Assembly: GCA_022451835.1 (NCBI GenBank)
Contig: JAKUNX010000033.1
Coordinates: 1 to 14,830 of the forward strand
Length of the DNA stretch: 14,830 nt
Direction: 5' to 3'
From: Candidatus Poseidoniaceae archaeon
GTDB taxonomy: Archaea; Thermoplasmatota; Poseidoniia; Poseidoniales; Poseidoniaceae
The notes under the pieces were generated by a model. It did not search any database. It saw only the letters and a program-made list of their open reading frames with translations, and was not told the origin of the DNA. Position numbers and translations under genes: made by a program. Positions 7,212 through 13,953 of the stretch are shown here, in pieces. How positions within the stretch are numbered: position 1 is the stretch's first letter; every line of letters starts with the position of its first letter.

Positions 7212-8228
7212 ATGGCGGGATTTGGCGGAATTAGAAAAGGTCGGCGTGAAGCGTCTGAGAACTTGTCTTATACCGAAGGAGGAGATTGCCCAACCTGTGG
7301 AGGAGATGCTGAAAGCTCCTCCATGGCTGGATACCTTAGATGTGTAGTATGCTCTCATGAATGGCCAGATCCTGATTATGTAGAAGAAAGTAAGAATGTT
7401 GAAATTCCAAGTTACCATAGAGATGCAGAACTTATTGAGCAGTTCAAAAAGGATGTATCTTCTGGTAGTTTAGCTGATGTACTTGGCGTCAAAAAAGATC
7501 TATCTGAACAACAGGAAAAATCACTTGCTCGTTTGGAAGACAAGTGGATGAGTGGAATGCAGGGTCGATTCAATACTGCTACTGAAGAGCGAAAACCATT
7601 GATGATTATGTTTGACGAAGAGGATAACATTGTGTCTACTGAAGTAGCCGCGCTAACTGTTGTTTCCAACGGCTTTGATGGTGGAGAAGAAATACGATTA
7701 GAATATCCTGGAAAAGGAACCGAGTTTTATGCATTCAATATCAATGATGGAATGGGGTGGAGAAGAGGAGCCAATGCAGAAGAGACTGCTAGGTCGATAG
7801 CTAATGTAATCAACAACAAATCTAATCTTGTTTTTGCCAATGTAGACGGTACTAGAATTTCTTTTGAACTAAGGAGCGAAGATTTGAAGCCCGAATCATT
7901 GGTACTCTTTGTCGATGATCCCGGTGGAACTGATATTATTGCTGAAAAGAATGGCGTTATATTGGATGCAAGGAATGCTTCGGATTTCGATGATTATCGA
8001 AGAGTCGTAGAAATGGTTCTAGAAGATGGAATAATTTCGCCTAGTGAAGATCAATTACTTTGGTCGCTTCGTCAAGAATTAGGAATAGATGATGCATACC
8101 ATATTCAAATGGTTCTAAGTATGTATGGAGATCAAACCCTTAAGGAATGCACTAGTTGTTCTGCAATGGCAGAGTTGTATGTAGAATACGGAACTTGGTA
8201 TTGCCATTCTTGTGAAGAGTGGTGTTAA
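7212..8228 (+). CDS. Unknown protein with a zinc ribbon at each end and a TerB-like helical segment
   Basis: This is a 338-residue protein of unknown function. From ATG 7212 it begins with a basic stretch (GGIRKGRREA). An N-terminal zinc ribbon follows (Cys26-x2-Cys29, Cys44-x2-Cys47), then a charged helical region (about 60-115). A middle beta-rich domain (about 135-245) contains GEEIRLEYPGKG and AEETARSIANVINNKSN. Its layout recalls a small beta domain seen in phage and surface proteins (strand, then AAETAxxLAxAIN helix, then strands), but this is only a resemblance. Residues about 258-300 (YRRVVEMVLEDGIISPSEDQ, LRQELGI) look like archaeal TerB/EF-hand-like helices. A C-terminal ribbon has Cys313, 316, 331 and 334, with a last Cys338. 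A TTG at 7173 could extend it by 13 residues. It starts 40 bases after the DUF35 gene and probably closes that operon. Confidence 0.75.
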   Translation: MAGFGGIRKGRREASENLSYTEGGDCPTCGGDAESSSMAGYLRCVVCSHEWPDPDYVEESKNVEIPSYHRDAELIEQFKKDVSSGSLADVLGVKKDLSEQQEKSLARLEDKWMSGMQGRFNTATEERKPLMIMFDEEDNIVSTEVAALTVVSNGFDGGEEIRLEYPGKGTEFYAFNINDGMGWRRGANAEETARSIANVINNKSNLVFANVDGTRISFELRSEDLKPESLVLFVDDPGGTDIIAEKNGVILDARNASDFDDYRRVVEMVLEDGIISPSEDQLLWSLRQELGIDDAYHIQMVLSMYGDQTLKECTSCSAMAELYVEYGTWYCHSCEEWC

Positions 8229-8354
8229 TTAACAAATATAGTACTTAATACTCCATTCTATAGATTTTATAACGATTTAATATTTTGCTTCTCCTTCGAA
8301 CATCATAGGGATTCTTCATAAGGTATGTCGCAATGGCTTAGTTAGGCGAGTCAT
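8229..8354 (+). promoter_or_regulatory. Upstream region of the actin-like gene, candidate TATA box
   Basis: This 126-base region is the longest gene-free stretch in the window. It is strongly AT-rich in its first half, and TTTTATAA at 8265-8272 is the best candidate for an archaeal TATA box. Transcription would then begin near 8295, leaving a leader of about 60 bases. No strong Shine-Dalgarno sequence precedes ATG 8355. The leader contains AATGGCTTA (8332-8340), which also occurs before the convergent membrane-protein gene. Confidence 0.4.
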
Positions 8355-9380
8355 ATGGCTGGAGATGTATTGTATATTGGAATTGATTTGGGAACTTTTC
8401 GCTCTGTAATGGTTTCCTCAGATAGTCATGAAGAAGAAGAGTTAACTGTTATTGGAACACCAAAAGACCCTATAGCAAAAAATTTCTTGAAAAGAGATGT
8501 GCTATTTGGTGAAGAAGCATTGAAAAACAGATTAGCTCTCAATTTATTTAGACCTCTAGAGCATGGTGTAATCAAAGATACTTCTGAAGATAGAGATTTC
8601 ATCGCTCATTTCATTACTCATCTAATTTCACTTTCAGACCCTGAAGAATATGATCGAGTGGTTGCTGTCATTGGTGCTCCTGCTGAAGCAAGTTACGTTG
8701 ACAAGACTGCAATTTTTGACGCTGCTGCTGGTACAGTTAATGCAGCAATGATTATTTCTGAGCCTTTTGCTGTTGCTTACGCTCTTGATATGATTGAACA
8801 CACCCTAGTAATTGATATTGGTGCTGGAACTACTGACCTATGTCGTGTCTACGGTACTATACCAAGCCCTGATGACCAAATGCATACTGAATTTGCTGGT
8901 GATTATATCGATAAGAAAATCATTGAAGAGGTTCAATCAAAATATAGTGGTGCTCAAATTACCAAAGACATGGCAAGAAGATGGAAGGAGAACAACTCAT
9001 TTGTTGGAACTTCAACCCCTGATTCACCTGTAATGGTTGACTTCTCAATCGAAGGAAAAGCAATGACTCTTGACATTACTGATTGCATCCAAAATGCATG
9101 TGAATCTATTGTTGACCCAATTGTTGAGAATGTAAAAACTCTAATCGCTGGTTCAAACCCTGAATATCACGATCAATTTAGAAGAAATATGATTCTTGCT
9201 GGTGGAGGTTCTGGAATTGATGGACTTGGTGCTATGATAGAGAGAAGACTCAGTGATCTTGGCGATGTCAATGTTCATGTCGTTGACGATCCTGTAAGAC
9301 TTGGTGCTATGGGCGGTCTAAGACTCGCTATGGAAGTACCAGAAGAAATGTGGAAGAACCTTACTTTGGCTTCACGCTAA
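8355..9380 (+). CDS. MamK/MreB-like actin-family ATPase
   Basis: A 341-residue, complete prokaryotic actin. Phosphate-1 motif IGIDLGTFRS (8-17), catalytic-region SEPFAVAYALD (135-145), phosphate-2 motif VIDIGAGTTDLC (152-163) and adenosine motif LAGGGSGIDGLG (281-292) are all intact. It should bind ATP and probably polymerises. Several stretches outside the generic motifs recall magnetosome protein MamK as I remember it: RPLEHGVI (66-73), AVIGAPAEAS (104-113), GTIPSPDDQ (167-175), NNSFVG (213-218), and NPEYHDQF (268-275). MreB-like membrane-inserting hydrophobic loops and an amphipathic N-terminus are not evident. It has its own promoter region, is followed 2 bases later by a convergent membrane protein, and no other magnetosome or cell-shape gene is present. 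An Hsp70 is excluded by length. Actin family is secure; MamK affinity is from memory, not alignment. Confidence 0.88.
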   Translation: MAGDVLYIGIDLGTFRSVMVSSDSHEEEELTVIGTPKDPIAKNFLKRDVLFGEEALKNRLALNLFRPLEHGVIKDTSEDRDFIAHFITHLISLSDPEEYDRVVAVIGAPAEASYVDKTAIFDAAAGTVNAAMIISEPFAVAYALDMIEHTLVIDIGAGTTDLCRVYGTIPSPDDQMHTEFAGDYIDKKIIEEVQSKYSGAQITKDMARRWKENNSFVGTSTPDSPVMVDFSIEGKAMTLDITDCIQNACESIVDPIVENVKTLIAGSNPEYHDQFRRNMILAGGGSGIDGLGAMIERRLSDLGDVNVHVVDDPVRLGAMGGLRLAMEVPEEMWKNLTLASR

Positions 9381-9382
9381 GT

Positions 9383-10018
9383 TTATTCTTCTTCTGTTAA
9401 GCCGTATTTAGCGGCTAAGTTTGGATCTATTAGTGGAGCTTGACAGTGTGGACATCTGTCACTTGCACTGAGCATAGAAGGTCTAATTGCAAGAACTGCC
9501 ATGCATTTTGGACATGCTGCAAGCATCTCACCTTGTTCTAGTTGGAAATCTATTCCATCTGATTCAACATTAAAGTAACCAGACTTGTATAATGGATTGA
9601 AGTGATACATAAATCTCCTAAATGAACCAATAGATGCCCATCCGGTCAAGAATAAAAATAACAATCCACCTACATTACCTGATATGACAAAAATAATTGA
9701 ATCAAGAGCATTTAGAGCAAAAAAGAGTCCCGCAATACAAATTAAAATAGCCGCAGGCCAATATGCCCAAGCAACCTTTGAACGATATGAGTTCCATGTC
9801 ATGTAACATACAACTGCGACAAAACCGAGTACTAACTTGGATAATGTTGGAGATATTATTGAAGCAATTGCCCAAAATAAATACATTACAATAAGGCCAT
9901 CAATAAAGACAATAAATGTAGTACCACGATGGATTCTATCAAATACACTATTTCTTGCAACTAAACTGTTAGGTTTCATACCAGCAACTACAAGCTGGTC
10001 GCCTCGGTTTGGCTGCAT
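9383..10018 (-). CDS. Four-helix membrane protein with C-terminal cytosolic-type zinc ribbon
   Basis: The 211-residue protein has about four hydrophobic segments (roughly residues 34-54, 60-76, 84-102 and 106-128), then a soluble tail that holds a zinc ribbon, Cys169-x2-Cys172 and Cys189-x2-Cys192 (CPKCMAV and CPHCQAP). The tail ends in KYGLTEEE. No signal peptide is seen. A reduced-cysteine ribbon suggests that the tail faces the cytoplasm. I do not recognise the family, although membrane proteins with zinc-ribbon tails are common in marine euryarchaeotes. ATG 10018 is used; ATG 9979 (MKPNSLVARN) is an alternative that keeps all the helices. It converges on the actin gene with a 2-base gap and is divergent from coaBC. 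A link with the actin is possible from position only. Confidence 0.75.
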   Translation of the reverse strand: MQPNRGDQLVVAGMKPNSLVARNSVFDRIHRGTTFIVFIDGLIVMYLFWAIASIISPTLSKLVLGFVAVVCYMTWNSYRSKVAWAYWPAAILICIAGLFFALNALDSIIFVISGNVGGLLFLFLTGWASIGSFRRFMYHFNPLYKSGYFNVESDGIDFQLEQGEMLAACPKCMAVLAIRPSMLSASDRCPHCQAPLIDPNLAAKYGLTEEE

Positions 10019-10108
10019 AATTGGCGCTGTAAGCCATTAATCTTGAATTGTTGCATCATTTCTTAGCACAAATCGCAACGAAGGAGTCAAAATGGCTGAA
10101 CCATTGCC
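10019..10108. promoter_or_regulatory. Divergent region between the zinc-ribbon membrane protein and coaBC
   Basis: This gap of about 90 bases must carry both promoters. No clear TATA box can be singled out. GAAGGAG (10080-10086) lies 5 bases before an ATG at 10092, the best Shine-Dalgarno/ATG pair in the window. That ATG is out of frame with coaBC and opens only a short frame that ends within coaBC. AATGGCTTA occurs on the minus strand at 10038-10030, 11 bases before the membrane protein's ATG. Confidence 0.35.
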
Positions 10109-11314
10109 TTGTTCATGGCGATGCGAGACACGGATGTTGAAATTCGTGGCGATAGCCTTGCGGGCAAGAAAATCTTGCTTGGTGTTAGTGGAGGAATTGC
10201 AGCAGTAGACACTGTTCGCCTGGCTAGAGAGTTACGTAGACATGGTGCAAATGTCAGCGTCATGATGACACACTCAGCTCAGAAAATTATTTCTCCATTA
10301 GCAGTTGAATGGGCTACACAAACAGAGGTCATTACCAATTGGGAAAGTGATTTGTCTGCTTTAGAAACAGTTGATGGAATTTTAATTGCTCCAGCAACTA
10401 GAGACCTGTTAGCGAGTTACTTGCATGGATTACAACATGGCCCAATTTTGATGGCCTTAAGTGCTGCTAGAACTCGCAAATGTCCAGTAATGATGATTCC
10501 CAGTATGCATGCTGATTTGGCAGATGATCCTGTTACTAATGACCTTGTTGAAGAAGCACAGAAACTAGGGATCAAAGTACATTGGGGAGAAGAACAAGAA
10601 GGAAAAAGAAAAACCCCGCCGCATGATGAAATAGTTGCTCGATTTGCTAATTACATCAACATGGATGTTCCTGAAAGGAAATCGATTGTTATCACTTTAG
10701 GTTCAACTCGTTCTCCAATTGATGACATAAGATATGTGCAAAATACCAGTAGTGGGAAAACTGGATTTGAAATTGCTGATCATTTGTATCGGCATGGACA
10801 TGATGTCACATGTGTTGCTGGAATAACCTCTTTCCCTCAGCCAAATTGGTTGCCATTAGTTATCAAAACAGATACTCCTAATGAAATGTTAAACGAATTA
10901 AAAGCACTTAGCAATGACCAAATCGATGCTTGGATCCATAGTGCCGCAGTTCTTGACTATGTGGTAGATTCGCCAGCTGAAGGTAAATTAGCAAGCCAGC
11001 AAGGTCCTTTACAAATAACATTAGTTGAAAGTGCAAAACACATTTTAGAACTAAAAGATAAATGTCAGGATGCTGTAAGGATTGGTTTTAAGTTGGAAAC
11101 TGGAATCAAGCAAAAAGAACTGGTTAGAAGGGCAGTTGCTCAATTGGAGTATGCTGAAATGACTGCAGTAATCGCAAACAGATTAGAAGATCTCAAAGAT
11201 AGCAGTAAGCCTAGGGCATACCTTGTCGATAAGAGTGGAGCCGATTTCACCCTAAGTAGTATGCAAGATGTCTGTATTGCTATTGCAACAATAGTTGAAA
11301 GAGGCAATCGGTGA
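10109..11314 (+). CDS. coaBC: Coenzyme A biosynthesis bifunctional protein CoaBC
   Basis: CoaBC joins cysteine to 4'-phosphopantothenate (CoaB) and decarboxylates the product to 4'-phosphopantetheine (CoaC, FMN-dependent). The N-terminal half has the flavoprotein start KILLGVSGGIAA (21-32) and LIAPATRDLLA (92-102). The C-terminal half has the CoaB signatures LGSTRSPIDDIRYVQNTSSG (197-216), SAAVLDY (278-284), GKLAS (292-296) and IGFKLET (325-331). The CoaC motifs depart from the bacterial ones: PSMH instead of PAMN, no Cys in the late loop (EGKRKTPPHDEI), and no His before the APAT motif. The first two fit archaeal forms as I recall them; the last appears unusual. A stop at 10097 bounds the frame. 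TTG 10109, ATG 10115 and ATG 10121 are possible starts, and ATG 10115 or 10121 seems likelier. trmY follows after 4 bases. Confidence 0.9.
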   Translation: MFMAMRDTDVEIRGDSLAGKKILLGVSGGIAAVDTVRLARELRRHGANVSVMMTHSAQKIISPLAVEWATQTEVITNWESDLSALETVDGILIAPATRDLLASYLHGLQHGPILMALSAARTRKCPVMMIPSMHADLADDPVTNDLVEEAQKLGIKVHWGEEQEGKRKTPPHDEIVARFANYINMDVPERKSIVITLGSTRSPIDDIRYVQNTSSGKTGFEIADHLYRHGHDVTCVAGITSFPQPNWLPLVIKTDTPNEMLNELKALSNDQIDAWIHSAAVLDYVVDSPAEGKLASQQGPLQITLVESAKHILELKDKCQDAVRIGFKLETGIKQKELVRRAVAQLEYAEMTAVIANRLEDLKDSSKPRAYLVDKSGADFTLSSMQDVCIAIATIVERGNR

Positions 11315-11318
11315 TAAT

Positions 11319-11972
11319 ATGCGCCGTTTTGCAATAATAGGCCACCGTGCTTTATCTTCAGGTAAACTTCCATTAAACGACTTGGCTGGTGGAGCAGGTA
11401 GAATGGATGTTCTAATTAGAGCATTAATGGCATCATTGATGACTAGTCATGACTTTAGAAGAGATTGTGAAGTAATCCTGCATTTATGGGGCGGACCTGG
11501 ACCAAAACGTCGTTTGAAAATAATTGGGAATGAGGTTAAAGGAATACATGCAGAAGAGCGTTCGGTAGCTGGTCAAATTTCAAAGGTATTACGCGAACCT
11601 ACACCTCCGATAGGAAATTGGGTTAAACGTTCAAGTGGTATATACGATAGTGGCGGGAGTATTGAAGAAACCATCATAGAATGGAGTGATTCAACAATCA
11701 TTGCCTTGGATGCAAACGCTGAACGTCTTTGGGTTAATAATGCAGATATACCAACTAAAAGCAAACCACTATCATATGAGACTAATGATGAACATTCAGT
11801 CAACATTGAGGGTTTGGATATTGGTTTTATTCTAAGTGATGACCAGCCACTAGAATTAAGTTTTTCAGATAAAATATTAACTCGTTCTATTGGGGAAAAA
11901 TGGCTTCAAGGACATATGGCTATTGGAATTTGCCACTTTCTAATCGATGAAGGTGTTGAACTAAATCTTTAG
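11319..11972 (+). CDS. trmY: tRNA (pseudouridine(54)-N1)-methyltransferase TrmY
   Basis: TrmY is a SPOUT methyltransferase that uses SAM to make N1-methylpseudouridine at position 54 of archaeal tRNAs. Family features in the 217 residues are FAIIGHRALSSGKLPLNDLA (4-23), GGAGRMDVLIRA (24-35), SHDFRRD (43-49) and the ERS segment (80-82). The SAM knot should lie in the last ~55 residues (IGFILSDDQ, 168-176). There the usual LGDH-like loop reads LSDD, and the following KILTRSIGEKWLQGHMAIG replaces a more canonical serine/glycine-proline loop. The protein is slightly longer than the ~195-200 residues typical of the family. ATG 11319 follows the coaBC stop by 4 bases; a TTG at 11295 would overlap coaBC and adds residues with no match. 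Its 3' end overlaps convergent surE by 12 bases. Confidence 0.87.
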   Translation: MRRFAIIGHRALSSGKLPLNDLAGGAGRMDVLIRALMASLMTSHDFRRDCEVILHLWGGPGPKRRLKIIGNEVKGIHAEERSVAGQISKVLREPTPPIGNWVKRSSGIYDSGGSIEETIIEWSDSTIIALDANAERLWVNNADIPTKSKPLSYETNDEHSVNIEGLDIGFILSDDQPLELSFSDKILTRSIGEKWLQGHMAIGICHFLIDEGVELNL

Positions 11973-12947
11973 CCAAATAGAGTAATTCTCTTCACCAGAT
12001 TGTAAGCACCAAGTAAGTAATCTATCATCAATAGCTAATGGATGAGTTTGTGGCCATGTAGGTAAGCAGGATATACTAGATTTATCCATCATTACTGCAT
12101 CACAATCACTACTTTCTACTGGTGTATGATCGATACTTGCTGCTCCAATAGTGAAGGTAGCTGTATTTTCATTATCGGCATTCTCAGCAAAAGAAATCGC
12201 ATCCCGATACCAACGCATACCAAGTCTAGTGGTTTGAAATTCACCATTCCATGTTGGTGGAGTGTTAATATTTAGCATCAATTCACCATTCCTAAATGCG
12301 GTTCTAAGTGCTTCAATTGGATTATTACTCCAGGCTGGTTCATCTTCAATTATTGGCCATCTGCTTACATGAGGCTTTGAAATATCGACACTTGGCCGCC
12401 TAAGGTTTTCTGGTATCACTGGTAGAATCTCAATAGCATGCTCAATTAATTGAACAGTTGCATTTACCGCTTTTTGCATTCCTTCATCATCAAAAGATGT
12501 AAGTGAGGATGCGATAGCAGGCATACCATACAAACCAGCCTCTCTTGCAGCTCCCATAGTGCCGCTATGATACGAATCCTGAGACATATTCGGCCCTAGA
12601 TTTACGCCTGAAATAACTAGTCTTGGAATAACCTCAGGCAAAATATGCTGTAGCCCTTTATCCAAGGCAACTATCATGGTATCACATGGAGTTCCGTCTA
12701 ATTCAATCAAGTGCAAATTTTCGTTACTCACGTTCCATTTAGATTTCAAATCATTTCTAAAACGCCAGTTTAACGGCGTCATCAAATTTATCCTCATTCC
12801 AGTAGCAGATTGATTATTACTTGGAGCAAAAACCACAACTTTGTGTCCTCTATCATTTAGTGCTTCTACAAGCAGTTTCATACCCACTGCTTCGATACCA
12901 TCATCGTTAGTAAGTAATAACCAACCTTGATTTTGTGATGTAGACAT
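11961..12947 (-). CDS. surE: 5'/3'-nucleotidase SurE
   Basis: SurE is a metal-dependent phosphatase acting on nucleoside 5'- and 3'-monophosphates. Metal-site residues are visible: Asp15-Asp16 in LLTNDDGIEA, Ser47 in NNQSATG, and Asn116 in SGVNLGPN. The SurE signatures ELDGTPCDT (82-90) and YHSGTMGAAREAGLYGMPAI (126-145) are present, and LNINTP and the DCDAVMMDKSSIS region close the catalytic fold. At 328 residues it is longer than the usual ~250-270. The extra length lies mainly in the middle (about 175-220, containing PSVDISKPHVSRWPIIEDEP) and at the C-terminus. ATG 12947 gives the first strand at the expected distance. It is the last gene of a minus-strand run, 9 bases after the EamA transporter, and overlaps convergent trmY by 12 bases. 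Confidence 0.93.
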   Translation of the reverse strand: MSTSQNQGWLLLTNDDGIEAVGMKLLVEALNDRGHKVVVFAPSNNQSATGMRINLMTPLNWRFRNDLKSKWNVSNENLHLIELDGTPCDTMIVALDKGLQHILPEVIPRLVISGVNLGPNMSQDSYHSGTMGAAREAGLYGMPAIASSLTSFDDEGMQKAVNATVQLIEHAIEILPVIPENLRRPSVDISKPHVSRWPIIEDEPAWSNNPIEALRTAFRNGELMLNINTPPTWNGEFQTTRLGMRWYRDAISFAENADNENTATFTIGAASIDHTPVESSDCDAVMMDKSSISCLPTWPQTHPLAIDDRLLTWCLQSGEENYSIWLKI

Positions 12948-12956
12948 TTGATTCCC

Positions 12957-13943
12957 TCATGACTGTTCGAGAACTTCACTCGTTTCATTGTTCGCATCTG
13001 CCCGTGAACTTCCAATTATTACCAAAAGGATCCCAATTATCAAAATAGGACCTCCAATCCAAGTCCAAAACCCTGGAAGTCCAGTATCAAACAACATAAA
13101 GCCAATTAGTGAACCAATAATTGGTTCCATAGTAACACTTGTTGAAACTACAATAGGTGGAACATATCTAAGGCAGGTGTTTAGACCGGTGTGTCCTAGT
13201 AATCCAGCAATCAAGGCAAGAGCAAGAAACCATCCAAAGTAATCCATTTGCACCCATCCAAATATTCCAAATTCAGAAAAATTGTCCTCAATTAAATATG
13301 AGGCTGGAATTAAAATCACAGCACCGATTAAGGTAACTGGGAATGCATAAAGAAAAATCGGCATCCATTTTCTAAGAACCCTACCACTGACAATATAACC
13401 TACGACAAATAATGCCCCAAGGAAAGCCAGAAAATCACCCCAGACTGTTACAGTTCTGCCTCCTTGCTCATCACCTAAATCGATCAAAGCGAGTGCTGCT
13501 CCAATAAAACCTATACAAGCACCAATAATCTCCCAACGCGAAGGACTTCGGTAATTAACAAAATATTTGGCGATTAAAGCCATTCCAAATACAATGATAA
13601 GTGGGTGAGCAGTTACAAAAAGAAGTGAATGAGTCAATGAAGTCTCATCTAAACTTGCAACCCAGGCACCAAAATGTAATGCCAAAAATATTCCTCCACC
13701 AAGCAACCAAAGAATTGTTTCCCTTTCAGAAAATCTATGCTTCAAAGATTGTCCATGAGCCATCCATTGCATTATTGCTAAAGGTGCTAATACTATTGAA
13801 GTAAGTTGTAAACGCCATGATGCACGTAATAGAGGTGGTACATCATCGACCTGTTGAAACAGTGCTCCAGCGCTTGATACTCCAAATACAGCAGCAATTA
13901 GAAGCAACCACACCCAATTAGGTGTGGCTCTTAGAGAGGTCAT
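12957..13943 (-). CDS. EamA/DMT-superfamily transporter
   Basis: This is a 328-residue integral membrane protein with about ten hydrophobic helices arranged as two EamA repeats. The first repeat includes LLRASWRLQLTSIVLAPLAI and ends near residue 155. The second has the typical motif GHTGLNTCLRYVPPIVVS followed by MEPIIGSLIGFMLFDTGLPG. Members export or import small metabolites such as amino acids or nucleotide sugars; the substrate cannot be read from sequence. The C-terminus after the last helix is short and polar. ATG 13943 leaves a 10-base gap to the upstream OPT gene; a TTG at 13961 would overlap that gene by 8 bases and is less likely. It is probably co-transcribed with the OPT transporter and surE. 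Confidence 0.87.
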   Translation of the reverse strand: MTSLRATPNWVWLLLIAAVFGVSSAGALFQQVDDVPPLLRASWRLQLTSIVLAPLAIMQWMAHGQSLKHRFSERETILWLLGGGIFLALHFGAWVASLDETSLTHSLLFVTAHPLIIVFGMALIAKYFVNYRSPSRWEIIGACIGFIGAALALIDLGDEQGGRTVTVWGDFLAFLGALFVVGYIVSGRVLRKWMPIFLYAFPVTLIGAVILIPASYLIEDNFSEFGIFGWVQMDYFGWFLALALIAGLLGHTGLNTCLRYVPPIVVSTSVTMEPIIGSLIGFMLFDTGLPGFWTWIGGPILIIGILLVIIGSSRADANNETSEVLEQS

Positions 13944-13953
13944 ATACTCACAC

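Noticed and set aside
8328..8354. tRNA D-arm-like sequence (TGGCTTAGTTAGGCGAG)
   Set aside because: No acceptor stem, anticodon arm or T-arm can be placed around it, and it runs directly into the actin start codon.
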